A DNA stretch of 64,000 nt from Triglochin maritima. Lineage: Eukaryota; Streptophyta; Magnoliopsida; Alismatales; Juncaginaceae. The stretch spans positions 34,160,053 to 34,224,052 of the forward strand of contig OY821775.1 in NCBI GenBank assembly GCA_963682175.1, given 5' to 3'. The position numbers and the translations under genes are program-made. Under the pieces are notes generated by a model. The model had not been told where the DNA came from and ran no database searches. It worked only from the letters and a program-made list of their open reading frames with translations. Shown one piece after another: positions 22,481 to 32,326 of the stretch (its first letter is position 1; each line of letters begins with the position of its first letter).

Positions 22481-24017
22481 TAATTGAACGTTTTATATTA
22501 ACCGCAAGTGCACGGCCGCGTGGAAGCGGTGGCAAATACGGGTTGTCCACTGGGAGGTGTGTCGACGATTGGTTTGTTCGAAGGCGAGAGGTAGAAAGAA
22601 GGAGAGAAAGGTTGGTTACACTAAACTACACTAAGGTGCAAATGGAAATGGAAGAGAAGCAAGAAAACTAAACCCCAAAGGGGGTAGAGAAATAATGTGA
22701 ACATAAAGAAGTGTGTGTGTGTTCATTAAGCTCCTCACAACATGTAGTGCATGAAATCATAAAACTACATCCAACTTTGACTCCACATGAATCAAGATAA
22801 GACTACATCATTAAAACATACAAGACAATAATTGGAATGAAGCTACACGAACTCAAGTATAAAGACTATACCCTACTATGCCTCCACATGAATTAAGATA
22901 AGACTACATCATTAAAACATACAAGACATTAACTAAGGTAAAGGCAACAAGAGCACATACACTACAAATTGTGTTTCCAATATTAACTTCATCCATATCC
23001 TAACTTTATCATTCCCCATAAAATAGGTCCACTAATCAAAGCATAAGCTAAGCTTCATTCAAGAGCATTAGCATATCAAAGATAAGAGTGAAAACCCATT
23101 AGATGGTTATGGAAATCATATAAAGCTCAATGGATAAAAATAACACACACTTAATACACAACATGATTATATCACATATTTCTCCACCCCCCAAATGGGG
23201 ATGGAACTACTCACTACTCATTACACTAACTATATTAACAAAAGAAAGCATAATACTGAAATGAAAGTTAACTAAGAAAGCAAGAAGTATTAAAGAAGGT
23301 TAAAAGGAAAGAAAAGACTAAACAAACATGCATAAATTAAAAGACAAGATTAAAAGAAACTTAGAAGAATTATTTTATTAACAAATGACTCACATTGAAG
23401 GTAGCATTCTTCTCCACCTTGAGTTTTTGCTTCAACGCTCACTCCTTACTAGAGAGAATGCCACCAAGCAATGGGGTAATTACAATGGAAGGTGAAGAGT
23501 TCTATTTATAAGCATGGAAAAAGCTAATCGGGGACAATCCCCCGATGTGGGACTAAACCAATACCAAAAATAACCTAAGCATATACTAATACACGTGCTG
23601 CAGAAAACTAAATGGATCCTGGGCTATATGGACCGCCAATTGGGCGGTCTATAAGCTTCAGATCCGTCTGGTTTTCTTTGTGGGCTTTGCTTGAAGTATT
23701 TCTGGGTCTTGGATGCATCTACTTGGTCTGTTGGAGCTCCGACCCGAATCGAATTGCCAAAATACTCCCCATGATGGTGTGGAGTTTCCTGTTTTGCTCT
23801 TAGGTCCTTTGGTCTTATGATCAGGTCCTTCTCCCTTGCATCTTAGTCCCCAAGTCTCACGATTAAGTCCTTTTTCTTGCTTTTGGGTCCTTTCATGGCT
23901 CTTCTCTTCAAACCTCTTTATTTCTGAAATTCAAACATAAAACTCGTCACATAGCATTTCTTAGATGTAAGATAATGGATATAAGATATGAATATGAGCA
24001 TGAAATGATGTCAATCA
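22481..24017 (-). repeat. Element B 5' LTR
   Basis: 1,537 bp; its minus-strand start is TGATTGACATCATTTCATGC at 24017. The opposite terminus reads TAATTGAACG, so the canonical TG has mutated. Confidence 0.9.
23503..23650 (-). promoter_or_regulatory. B 5' LTR promoter block
   Basis: TATAAATA (minus) 23503-23510; USE 23543-23553 (32-bp gap); palindrome at 23631-23650, broken by one extra G. Otherwise the same as B's 3' LTR. Confidence 0.65.
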
Positions 24018-24022
24018 CTAAC

Positions 24023-25348
24023 CTCTACAGGTGATCAAGACTCAATGAAGAAAGGAAAACAAGTCAAGACATGTAATCAAGCTCATTTGAAGACATGTAT
24101 TTTGTATTTATTTGAGTCTTTAGGAACTTGTTTATTTTGAGCACACATGAGATAAAATCAACTTAAACACATACTAGGTTCCCTATAGAAGTCACACACC
24201 AAAAATCACATTATTTGGACTTCTATAGATCACCCAAACTTAGACCGGAAAACACCAAACCTGAACTTTCGCTGTCTGAACCAAAACGGTAGACCGCTGC
24301 ATGCCGTTCGGTCGACCGGATGATCAAGTAATCCAGTTTGTCTTTCTCTGTCTAGTTTTGGTCGATTGCACCATCTCTTTCGGTCGACCGTTTGAACTTA
24401 CTGTTCCGACCGTTATTCTTGTCGTATATACCCAACAGTCGTATTCGTATTAAAACTATTTACACCCCCATGTACTTTACCAAACGGTCGAACCATTTGC
24501 CCAGTTCGGTCGACCGTTTAACCTTGTCCAGAATTCCCTACTATCGGTCGATACGATCTCGTTCAACCGATCCAAATTTCCCTCTACCGAAACGCACGTT
24601 CGGTCGACCGGTAACCCTGTTCGGTCGACCGTTTATTTAATAGACTTAAGAGTTCGGTCGACCATTCCATATTTCGGTCGACCGTGTATTTAGCGAACCT
24701 AAGAGTTCGGTCGACCGTTTTTGGACAGATTTGCAGCCCGATTTTCTGCTTTTTGTGCTTTGCACAAAATTCCAATCAAATCTTGTCCCAACGGATCTAT
24801 TCTCTCTAATGCCTATATAAGGAGTTGTAAAACACATTTTAATACAACTCTCCCACTACAAACTTGTCCCAAACTTTAGAGAGAATCCCAAACACTTCAA
24901 ACCTCAATTTCCACACTTTAGTGATCAATTCCTTAATCCTACTCAAGTGTGCTCAAGATTTAGAGAGTGTTGTTCCACTCAACCTTTGTTCAAGAAGCAA
25001 GGACTTCGGTGAAAGCCCGAAGTGTTCCTCTCGGATTGTGAGAGAAGAAAGTCAAGCTCGTGAGGTTGTTCGTGGAGTTTTTTTTGTAAAAGGCGTTCTC
25101 TCCCGGCCCGGAACAGGGAGTGGTTAGTGAAGACGTAGGTGGAGCATTCGGAGTCGAGCGGAGCTTGCAAGAGAGGACGTAGGCGGTGGCCGAACCTCTG
25201 TAAAAGCCCCTGGTGTCCATTGTGGTTTGCTTATTTCTTACTTGCTCGTTTTGTTGTTTAAATTCCGCTGCATATAACTCGATCGATAAAATGAGTAGGT
25301 GATTAGCTTAAAAGTGATTAGTGGACCCATAACCCACATGATCCTACA
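24023..25348 (+). repeat. F 5' LTR, second part
   Basis: Continues from 15338 after element B and ends CCTACA at 25348, 2 bp before the primer site. Total LTR is about 1,439 bp. Contains a GGTCGACC palindrome array (24309-24717) and TATATAA at 24814-24820. Confidence 0.8.
24309..24820 (+). promoter_or_regulatory. F LTR promoter: CGGTCGACCG array and TATA
   Basis: CGGTCGACCG or a one-base variant starts at 24309, 24381, 24507, 24601, 24622, 24655, 24675 and 24708, with weaker copies such as 24485. The last five are spaced 21, 33, 20 and 33 bp, a pair repeated with a 53-54 bp period. TATATAA follows 96 bp after the last copy. Confidence 0.65.
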
Positions 25349-25350
25349 TT

Positions 25351-25361
25351 TGGTATCAGAG
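25351..25361 (+). promoter_or_regulatory. Met-type primer-binding site of F
   Basis: TGGTATCAGAG, complementary to the 3' end of plant initiator tRNA-Met, 2 bp after the LTR. Typical of copia elements. Confidence 0.85.
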
Positions 25362-25399
25362 TCTTGTTCGATAATTTTGTTCTTAACCGATAAATTAAC

Positions 25400-25692
25400 A
25401 TGGCCCTTAATGCATCCACACCTAGTGAATCATGTAAACTACCATATTTTGATGGAAATAATTTTGTTTCATGGAAAAGTAAAATGATGTCATTCATTAA
25501 ATCCATAAACATTAACTTGTGGTTTATGATTCAAACTCCATATGAATCACCTAGATGTCATATTAGTAAATGGAGTTTAGAAGATGAGAAAAATGCATCC
25601 CAAAATGCTAAGGCTATGAATTTCATATTTTGTGCATTAGGAGATGAACTTTTTGATGTTGTTTGCTCATGTGATAGTGCTTATTCAATATG
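25400..25692 (+). pseudogene. gag: Truncated copia gag of F
   Basis: The ATG at 25400 begins MALNASTPSESCKLPYFDG, followed by NFVSWKSKMMSFI, typical of the N-terminal part of copia gag (UBN2/DUF4219-type). Homology runs to 'AYSIW' at about 25692. There the sequence switches to GGTATGTGTCC and a motif cluster, and the frame stops a few codons later (25708). Only about 98 codons of gag remain; the zinc knuckle and everything beyond are absent. Confidence 0.75.
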
Positions 25693-25935
25693 GTATGTGT
25701 CCTTTTAAACCCTTGAAAATAAAATGTGTCCTTTGTCCTTTGAAACACAACTTTCTCCTTTGAAGGACAAGTTTTAGCTTAAAAGGACACCTATGTCCTT
25801 CATAGGACACATTTTTCCTGAAAATGACATATCTTTCTTTGGAGGGACACCGTGTGGACATTGTTGTGTGCCTTAGCTCAACTGTGTCCCTTTAAGCACA
25901 CTTTTGTCTATCAAGGGACACTAATGTCTGAATTA
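25692..25935. repeat. AAAGGACA / TGTCCTTT motif cluster in F
   Basis: About a dozen copies of TCCTTT(R) or its complement, several inverted. It begins exactly where gag homology ends, with GGTATGTGTCCTTTTAAACC. Confidence 0.55.
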
Positions 25936-26029
25936 AACATGAATTTCTACGACATTAATTAAGAATTCACGATCTTGATGACATTACATCATATTAAATA
26001 GGAAAAATGATCAATCTTGAATTCATTAG

Positions 26030-26460
26030 TTGAGAAGAAGAAGAGTCACAACATGAGATAAAGGAGAAAAAGGAAGAAAAAATAAAATGGAAGAGGAGGA
26101 AGAGAAGGCAAGAAACGAAGCAGAGAAGGAGTCGAAGAGGAAGGAAGAGGAGAAGACAAGGAAAGAAGCAGAGGAGGAGAGGAAGTGAAAAGAAGAAGAG
26201 AAGGAAAGGAAGGAAGGAAGGAAAGGAGGAGAGGAAGAGAAAGAAAGAGGATAAGGGAAGGAAAGAAGCAGAGGAGGAGAGGAAGAGAAAGGAAGAACAG
26301 AAGGAAAGGATAGAAGCATAGGCGGAGAGGTAGAAAAAAGAAGAGGAGAAGATTATAAAAGAAGCAAAAGAGGAGAAGAAGAGAAAGGAAGAGGAGAAGG
26401 CAAGGAAAGAAACAAACGAGGAGAGGAAGAGAAAGGAAGAGGAGTCGGTAATAAAAGAAT
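26030..26460 (+). repeat. GA-rich minisatellite, 48-bp period
   Basis: The GAAGCA landmark (last copy GAAACA) recurs at 26117, 26165, 26265, 26313, 26361 and 26409: steps of 48, 100 (two units plus 4), 48, 48 and 48. One frame gives Glu/Lys/Arg-rich 16-residue units (like KARKEAEEERK) with few stops, compatible with a former charged coiled coil. Confidence 0.75.
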
Positions 26461-27139
26461 CCATGCCCACTTTTCCTTTATCCTTTCACAACGTTTGAGG
26501 TCAAAAAGCAACAAAACATCAAAAACCCATTGTATGTGGCTAACCAAAAACGTCACTTCTCCAAAGTGTGCTACACGGTTGACCGAACACATATTTGTCC
26601 ACCGATATCACTAACTAGAATCTCCAGTTCGGGCAACTAAACTGTATTCAGTCAATATAAGACAAATTTGAAGTGGATGAGAATTTTTGGTATGTTCTAT
26701 TTTTTAGTAAGAAACATATATAACACGCTGAATATTATGTTAATTACTTATCTGAGATGCCATTTTTATAAGAAGTTATGGCAAGGTTCTGCACGATTAA
26801 TGTAAGGTTGTAACTTCTAACACAATTAATAAATGGTTATTTGATATATATACAAATAATAAAATTTACATTGTTTATACATTTTATAGTAAATTCCAGT
26901 GATATGCACAAACAATAGAATTTGAATTCCATCATATTCTAGTTACAGGGACAAACGACAAAATTTCGTCGAACCGAATTTGAATTCTGCTAGATTCTGC
27001 TTTTCATTGCGTTCTTTTGACTCCAAGAATCCATTTTCCACGAGATTCTTGTGCACAAACACCTTATTACTTTATTAGGGTCTGGTATGTCCTTTTAAGC
27101 CCTTTTGCGTTGATGAATGAAAATGTTTATATTGTAGAC
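26461..27139 (+). other. F internal DNA without recognised genes
   Basis: AT-rich. Near its end lies GGTATGTCCTTTTAAGCCC at 27084-27102, the second copy of a phrase also found at 25692 and 28435. Confidence 0.5.
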
Positions 27140-28375
27140 TTTCAACTGTCGAAATGTATGAGGAATCATTCAAGAAGGAGCTTCCACTTATTACTGACAA
27201 CCGACGAGAGATATTCTAGAAGACACCATTCGCTAAATTCCTAAGTATGCAAACAATCACCATAGACAATGACATCCGTGACTTCATGATTGAAAATTTT
27301 GAGGTAGAAGAAGGCAGGTTCAGGATAGCAAATAAACTTCTGAATTTCAAAAACACTGATGTGGCAATCATATTAGGACTGGAAAAGGGAGGAATGGCAG
27401 TCGACATGAGTAAAAAGCAATCAACCAAACGAGCAAGTCGGAGACTGAAGAAGAAGGAATTAAAGATACAATTGAGGGAGGCCAGGGAAAAGGAGATGAC
27501 ATTGGATACATCAAACTACTTATCTGTCTTATTTTTACTACATTCTTGTTTTGTGGTCGCACAAATAGAACGAAGCAATGGTACATGTCTTCTGTTGAAA
27601 TATTGGAAGACATGAGAAAGTATGCCTGGGCAAACGTGGTTTTTGAGTTCCTATTTGTTGACATAGAAAAAGCCAGTATAGTGTTGAACAAAAGGAAATC
27701 TTCAGGCAACCTTACGCCAAAGAAAGGGAATGTTGATGGATGCATAGCTATACTTCAGGAAAAAAAATCAGATTTTAAATATTTGCAAAATATTTTATGT
27801 TTGTAATAGGTTTTCGTGACACCAAAGATTTTAAATAATAGGTTTTAAATACTTCAGGTTGTTCTATGTGAGAAGTTAATAGATGGAGTTATTTTCTTGG
27901 GTCAGAGAAGATGCTTAAAACACTAGAAAGGAAGGGCATCACGATCCAAAAAATAGCCAGTGGACAAGTGGAAATTAGACACTTCGAAGAGCTAGAACAA
28001 CCTGAATATGTACAGATAGGTGAGGTTAACAAACATCTTGACCCTTGTACCACCACCAAGCAAAGAACAACATTCATCCACGAGACACATAATCTCAAAG
28101 AATAACTATTGGAGCCCACAAAATCCCAAGAGATCAACTACACGATGAGGTGGACTTCACGAAAATGTAATTATGGTAGCAGAATGTAGAGCAGACCAAC
28201 AAAGAGGTCAATCAAAAATTGGCTGAGGACACCAAAGAAATACATTTCTAGAAAGATAAAGCAATTGAGAACCCAAAAGATGCCTTTCCAGAGTGTACCC
28301 AGTACACACCAGCTGATCCACCTTCTCTAGTAGGGGAAAGACGAAGAATTTGGAGATGAGAAGTCAAGGACAACT
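27140..28375 (+). pseudogene. Decayed plant-mobile-domain-like gene fragment (copy 2, inside F)
   Basis: Reading frame pieces: 'MYEESFKKELPLITDN', a TAG, 'KTPFAKFLSM', then an open stretch from 27247 with 'ITIDNDIRDFMIENFE' and 'RFRIANKLLNFKNTDVAI' followed by ILGL. The last part resembles the 'FRI...DVALILGL' signature of plant-mobile-domain proteins. After a frameshift, 27546-27806 gives 'YAWANVVFEFLFVDI' and 'DGCIAILQ'; scattered pieces then run to 28375. Family assignment is tentative. Copy 1 at 14462-15245 is a homologue outside F. It has stops and frameshifts, so it is inactive; probably captured by F or an ancestor. Confidence 0.55.
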
Positions 28376-28434
28376 ACTGATGGTGCCTCAACATCGCAGT
28401 TTGAAGCCACATAATTGAACTACACTAATGAAAT

Positions 28435-28600
28435 GGTATGTTCTTTTGAACCCACGACGTATGTGTTCTTTACACTCGTGGTGTCCTTTAAGCACATAGT
28501 GTCCTTTAAAAATAAAGTCTAACTAGATTTTTGGGTCATTTAGAACAATAAAGTGACATCAAATAACAATCCAACCTTCTAAAGGACATATGTATCCTTT
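28435..28600. repeat. Third AAAGGACA / TGTCCTTT cluster
   Basis: Opens with GGTATGTTCTTTTGAACCC (28435-28453), followed by several TCCTTTAA copies and AAAGGACAT. Confidence 0.5.
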
Positions 28601-28639
28601 TAAGCATAACTATCATAGTAATCATCATACATGATATTT

Positions 28640-28990
28640 AATAGAACAAAACGATGAATCTGTCCTTTGGTGTAGAAGAAGAGAGGAGGAAGGATGGGGA
28701 GGACAAAGAGAAGGATGAAGAGTCAATGCCCAAAAGTACAAGAAAGAAGAAAGGAAGAAGTGGACAAGAAAAAGATAGAGAAGAAAGAAAAAAGAAAAGG
28801 AAAAAGGAAGAAAAGAAAAGGAAGAATAGATAGAAGAAGAAAAAGAAAAAGAAAAAGAAAAAGAAAAAGAAGAAAAAGAATAAAAAGAAGAAAAAGAAGA
28901 AGAAGACCAAGACGTTTGAACAAGAAAAAAAAGTTCAAAACAAGAACCTGGCAGTAAAGAAAAGAGAAAGAGAACAAATCCCAAGAGTCA
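28640..28990 (+). repeat. GA-rich low-complexity tract
   Basis: Purine-rich on the plus strand, with a near-perfect GAAAAA run around 28838-28900. Long ORFs on both strands here are by-products of base composition. Confidence 0.75.
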
Positions 28991-29746
28991 ATTGTGCTGA
29001 AGAATCACAAATAAGAAGTGAATTCAGCCAACCAACGCACACAACCAAATGAAAACATCGACATGAAAGCCATGGCTGGGTTGACAATTGAGGAAGAAAA
29101 TGTACTTCTTAATTTAACAGCACTGAGGAAAAAGTTGGATAAACTCGTGTAGTCTAAGGATGGGGGGTCATTAAACCAAAAATCCCTAAAAGATCTAATG
29201 ACTAGAGGCAAAGGTCAAACAATGGACGTAAGTATATTTGATTTTGTGAATCGAGTTTTTGTTTATTCAACTGAAATGAGGATTGGAACCAAATGAGGAT
29301 CAAGAGTTGGGTAATATTTTTTAATCGTCTTATTCAAGTTGAATTGGGTCTAGTCTAGAACCTTGAATGCATTTTTGTCACATCATATCATTTAGTGCAC
29401 ATTTGATCATAAATTGGAGAAAAATGCATGCTTTTAGGCCGAATTGAGGATTATGAAAGCAAAATGCGTATTAGCCTTAATGATGGGGGGGCATATTGAA
29501 TAACATTTTTGTGGGGGAGGAGAGTTGTTTAACTAAGGGGGAGACACACGCCATCGCTTACATAGCATGCTTCATATGTTCGAATTTGATTTATACCAAT
29601 AGGGTAAGAGAAATTGAAATTGCGCTTAAATTGATTCATACTGTGCACATTAACAGGAGAGCATCATATACGTGCATAGTTTGCATATAGAAAGGGGGAG
29701 AATACAATTTAAATTTCAAGTATTGAGATATGGACTTGCCTTCATC
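28991..29746 (+). other. 3' end of F internal region
   Basis: No coding homology recognised. It has several polypurine-like G runs (29485-29492, 29511-29519, 29537-29543, 29691-29698) before the real tract, as in SIRE-type elements. A 64-codon ORF (29496-29690) across this region has no support. Confidence 0.55.
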
Positions 29747-29760
29747 AAAAAGGGGGAGAT
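29747..29760 (+). promoter_or_regulatory. Polypurine tract of F
   Basis: AAAAGGGGGAGAT immediately before the 3' LTR TGTTGGC. Confidence 0.8.
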
Positions 29761-30392
29761 TGTTGGCTTTTAGGCCTTAATCAGGTTAATTTTGATGATT
29801 TAATAAACCTAATCATAATCAAATTGGGTTAAACACATTCTTGCATTGCACATATACTTGTATTATGCATACTTCTATCTTGATAGGTGATCAATACTGA
29901 AGGAGAAAGATGATTCATGTAAAGACATGTAATCAATCATTTGAAGACCTGTAATTTCATCTTTACTTGATTTTTTAGGAACCTTTGTGAACTTGAGAAT
30001 ATTTGTTTGTATATCTAGCCACACTCACTTTAGGTCCCATCTACAAGTCACACACCAAATTTGACATTATTTGGACTTCAATAGATCACCCATACCTTAG
30101 CCAAAAAATCACCCAAACTCAACTCAACCTACCTCGGCAAACCGATTGACTGAAACTTATCTTCCGTCCGACAATTTGTAAACAACAACTTCTTGGTTAA
30201 ACGGTCGATCGTTTGGACAATTTCGTCTGATTGTTCCTTGGTTTTTAATTTTTCTTTTCGAGCCATTTTGTTGTCATTACTCCCCAACATATATCTTGAA
30301 GATCGTGCCTTTAAGCAATTTGGACTTCAGACTATAGGTTGACATGACCCTCTTTTGGGGTCGACCGAATTAGACCCAAACGGGGCAGTAAC
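29761..30392 (+). repeat. F 3' LTR, first part
   Basis: Matches the F 5' LTR start, and continues 'ggtgatcaatactgaagg' like 'ggtgatcaagactcaatgaa'. Interrupted at GTAAC by solo LTR G. Contains scattered GGTCGACC-like sites (near 30203 and 30359). Confidence 0.78.
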
Positions 30393-31890
30393 TGATTGAT
30401 CACTTTAATAACCGCAAATGCACGACGTCAGTGAAGACGTGGCAAATACGGGTCGAACCTCAAGGGGTCGTGAGTGTTGTTGTGACTACTATACTCAAGT
30501 CCGAAATGAGAGGAGAATAGGGGGATTATGCTAAACTAACTACACTAAATGATGAATTAATAACAATTAAACTAACCCCCATGTAGTGGAGGTGTGTGTG
30601 TATGTTGTTCTTGATTACATGAGTCACACATGTGTAAAGTAGGTAAAATCATCTAGAAACTAGTGTAGTGTCTAATTAACATCAACTACATTTACATGAA
30701 TACATTACTAATATAGTTAGACATGATGTTAAGATGCACTTTGAGTTCTCAAGAATGAACTAACTACCTAGTGTGGACATTAGGTCATCAATTAACCATC
30801 CATACAACTCAATACATTCATGCATTCTGTACTAATCAAGCATCCATACATAATATGCCATTTACCATAACAATATGATCATTTACAAGCAACAAGATAA
30901 ACTCTAGATCTAGCAGGAGACGGGTATCTAGGGTAGCCATTATCTCATCTAATACAAGTTTTAGAAACTTACATCCATAGATCTACATTAAGCATATCAA
31001 ATGGCATGTAGAAGATAAGAAAAACCCATCACTAACACATCACATAATCTACATCACCTCCTCCCCAAATGGGGTGGATCTACTCACTAATCATTATAAC
31101 AAGCATGGAAAGCAAGAGATTAAGAGTAAACAAGGCATAAAACTGTAACTACAAAACTAACCAACAAAATAAAAAATAATAATTGGATAGAAAGAAAGCT
31201 AATGACAAGAGGAAAAAGATTTTACCATTAGATTAAAGAAAGCACTAGTTTACAAGCTCCAACCACCTCCTTATTATTACATCCCAAATGGGTAAAACCT
31301 AAGATATTCTTATGGTGGAGGTGGAGAAGAAGAGGAAAGGTAGGAGAAACATTGCTGTATATAGAAGAAAGAGAGGTGTAGATGAATCTGAAAGCAATCC
31401 AACGGTTGTAATTGATTTTCTTTTTGGTCTAGTGCACCCAAATATTTGTTCGAGCGACAATAGAAAGTTGGGGGGATTTGAACCAAAATAATCCACCATT
31501 GGTGGATCAAAATCCACCACTGGTGTATGTTTCGGCTATGATCCGCCTCAAATACTCAAAGAAGCTTAAGTTTTCTATTTTGCACGTGGGTGCACTCCTG
31601 GTCCACTTGTTCGAGCCCGTTTTTGTCCCAGAAATGTTTTCCTTATGCCCAGGTCCCTACATGTTTCATCTTGGCCCTTCCTGAATCACAGATGAGTCAT
31701 TGAGTATGACAAATAGGTCCAAGATGCTTCAATAAGGTCCTTTCTTCTTGCATTTAGGTTCTTTTCTCTTCCTTTCTCTTCATTATTCCTAAAACCTAAA
31801 AACACATCAAATAAACACTCAAGTATCACAAAATTGGGGTAAAATAATGGAAATATAGCATCAATGCAATGCATGATATGCTACTAATCA
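30393..31890 (-). mobile_element. Solo LTR G
   Basis: 1,498 bp LTR on the minus strand, flanked by GTAAC at 30388-30392 and 31891-31895. Termini are TGATTGATC and CTAATCA in plus orientation. No internal region, so it arose by LTR-LTR recombination. It shares the LTR-end block 'gacccgtatttgccacgtc' with 3639-3676 and is distant from the A/C-type LTR. Carries its own twin palindrome and TATA. Confidence 0.9.
31358..31528 (-). promoter_or_regulatory. G LTR promoter block: TATA and a different twin palindrome
   Basis: TATATA at 31358-31363; near-perfect inverted repeats ATCCACCATTGGTGGAT at 31491-31507 and ATCCACCACTGGTGTAT at 31512-31528, starts 21 bp apart, 127 bp upstream of TATA. No USE-like motif. 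Confidence 0.6.
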
Positions 31891-31895
31891 GTAAC

Positions 31896-32326
31896 TTTTC
31901 TTGATTTGTTCAACCATTTTAACCATAATGGTCGATCAATTATCCAATTGCCTGTATTCATACAAGTAATTTTCATTGTGTTGGTCTGACAGTTATGCAT
32001 ATTCTTTCGACCGCCAACTTACAACTTAAGTGAACGGTTGAACCATAATGATCGACGGTCGACCGATTGACACCCGACTGCCATATCATTTTTGCTCCTT
32101 TTGTCGGTTCTTTATCTATTTTCTCCTTAGCCCCAATTCTTATATGGATCACTGAGCATATAAATAGGTGTTTAATCGGTATTTTAAGACAGCTCTTATA
32201 ATCCTTACTTGCTCCCATCCTTAAAGAGAACCATCTCCCACTCCAAAGGTTAAATCCTTCACAGTCAAGCCTAACCTTCCGACTTGTGTTTCTGAATCAT
32301 GTCACACTCAACTGTGCTCAAGGCTA
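31896..32326 (+). repeat. F 3' LTR, second part, truncated
   Basis: Continues from 30392; carries CGGTTGAACC at 32035 and CGGTCGACCG at 32056 (21 bp apart) and TATAAATA at 32159-32166. It ends at 'actgtgctcaaggcta', where H32 begins. Confidence 0.7.

Larger units (their letters stand above)
15339..24017 (-). mobile_element. Element B: decayed Athila-like gag-pro retrotransposon
   Basis: Minus strand, 8,679 bp, LTRs of 1,536 and 1,537 bp, TSD CTAAC at 15334-15338 and 24018-24022. It has the same plan as A but is clearly older: LTRs differ at many sites, the right LTR terminus reads TA instead of TG, and gag-pro is heavily broken. It lies inside F's 5' LTR. No pol. Confidence 0.92.
15226..32326 (+). 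mobile_element. Element F: non-autonomous Ty1/copia (SIRE-like) with a captured gene fragment
   Basis: Plus-strand copia structure: LTR starting TGTTGGC, initiator-Met-type primer site TGGTATCAGAG, gag start, and a 3' end of repeated AAAGGGGGAG tracts leading to a second LTR, as in SIRE/Maximus elements. The 5' LTR is split by B and the 3' LTR by G; the 3' LTR is then cut at 32326 by H32. Internal DNA is about 4.4 kb and lacks protease, integrase and RT. In their place are motif clusters, GA-rich minisatellites and a plant-mobile-domain-like gene fragment. No TSD can be tested because the right end is lost. Confidence 0.8.

Noticed and set aside
25994..26592. Minus-strand ORFs rich in Ser/Leu/Phe (up to 158 codons)
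   Set aside because: They are the complement of the 48-bp GA-rich minisatellite; composition alone explains them.
28625..28984. Poly-Phe/Ser ORFs on the minus strand and Lys/Arg ORF on the plus strand
   Set aside because: Products of the GAAAAA-rich low-complexity tract; no start context or homology.
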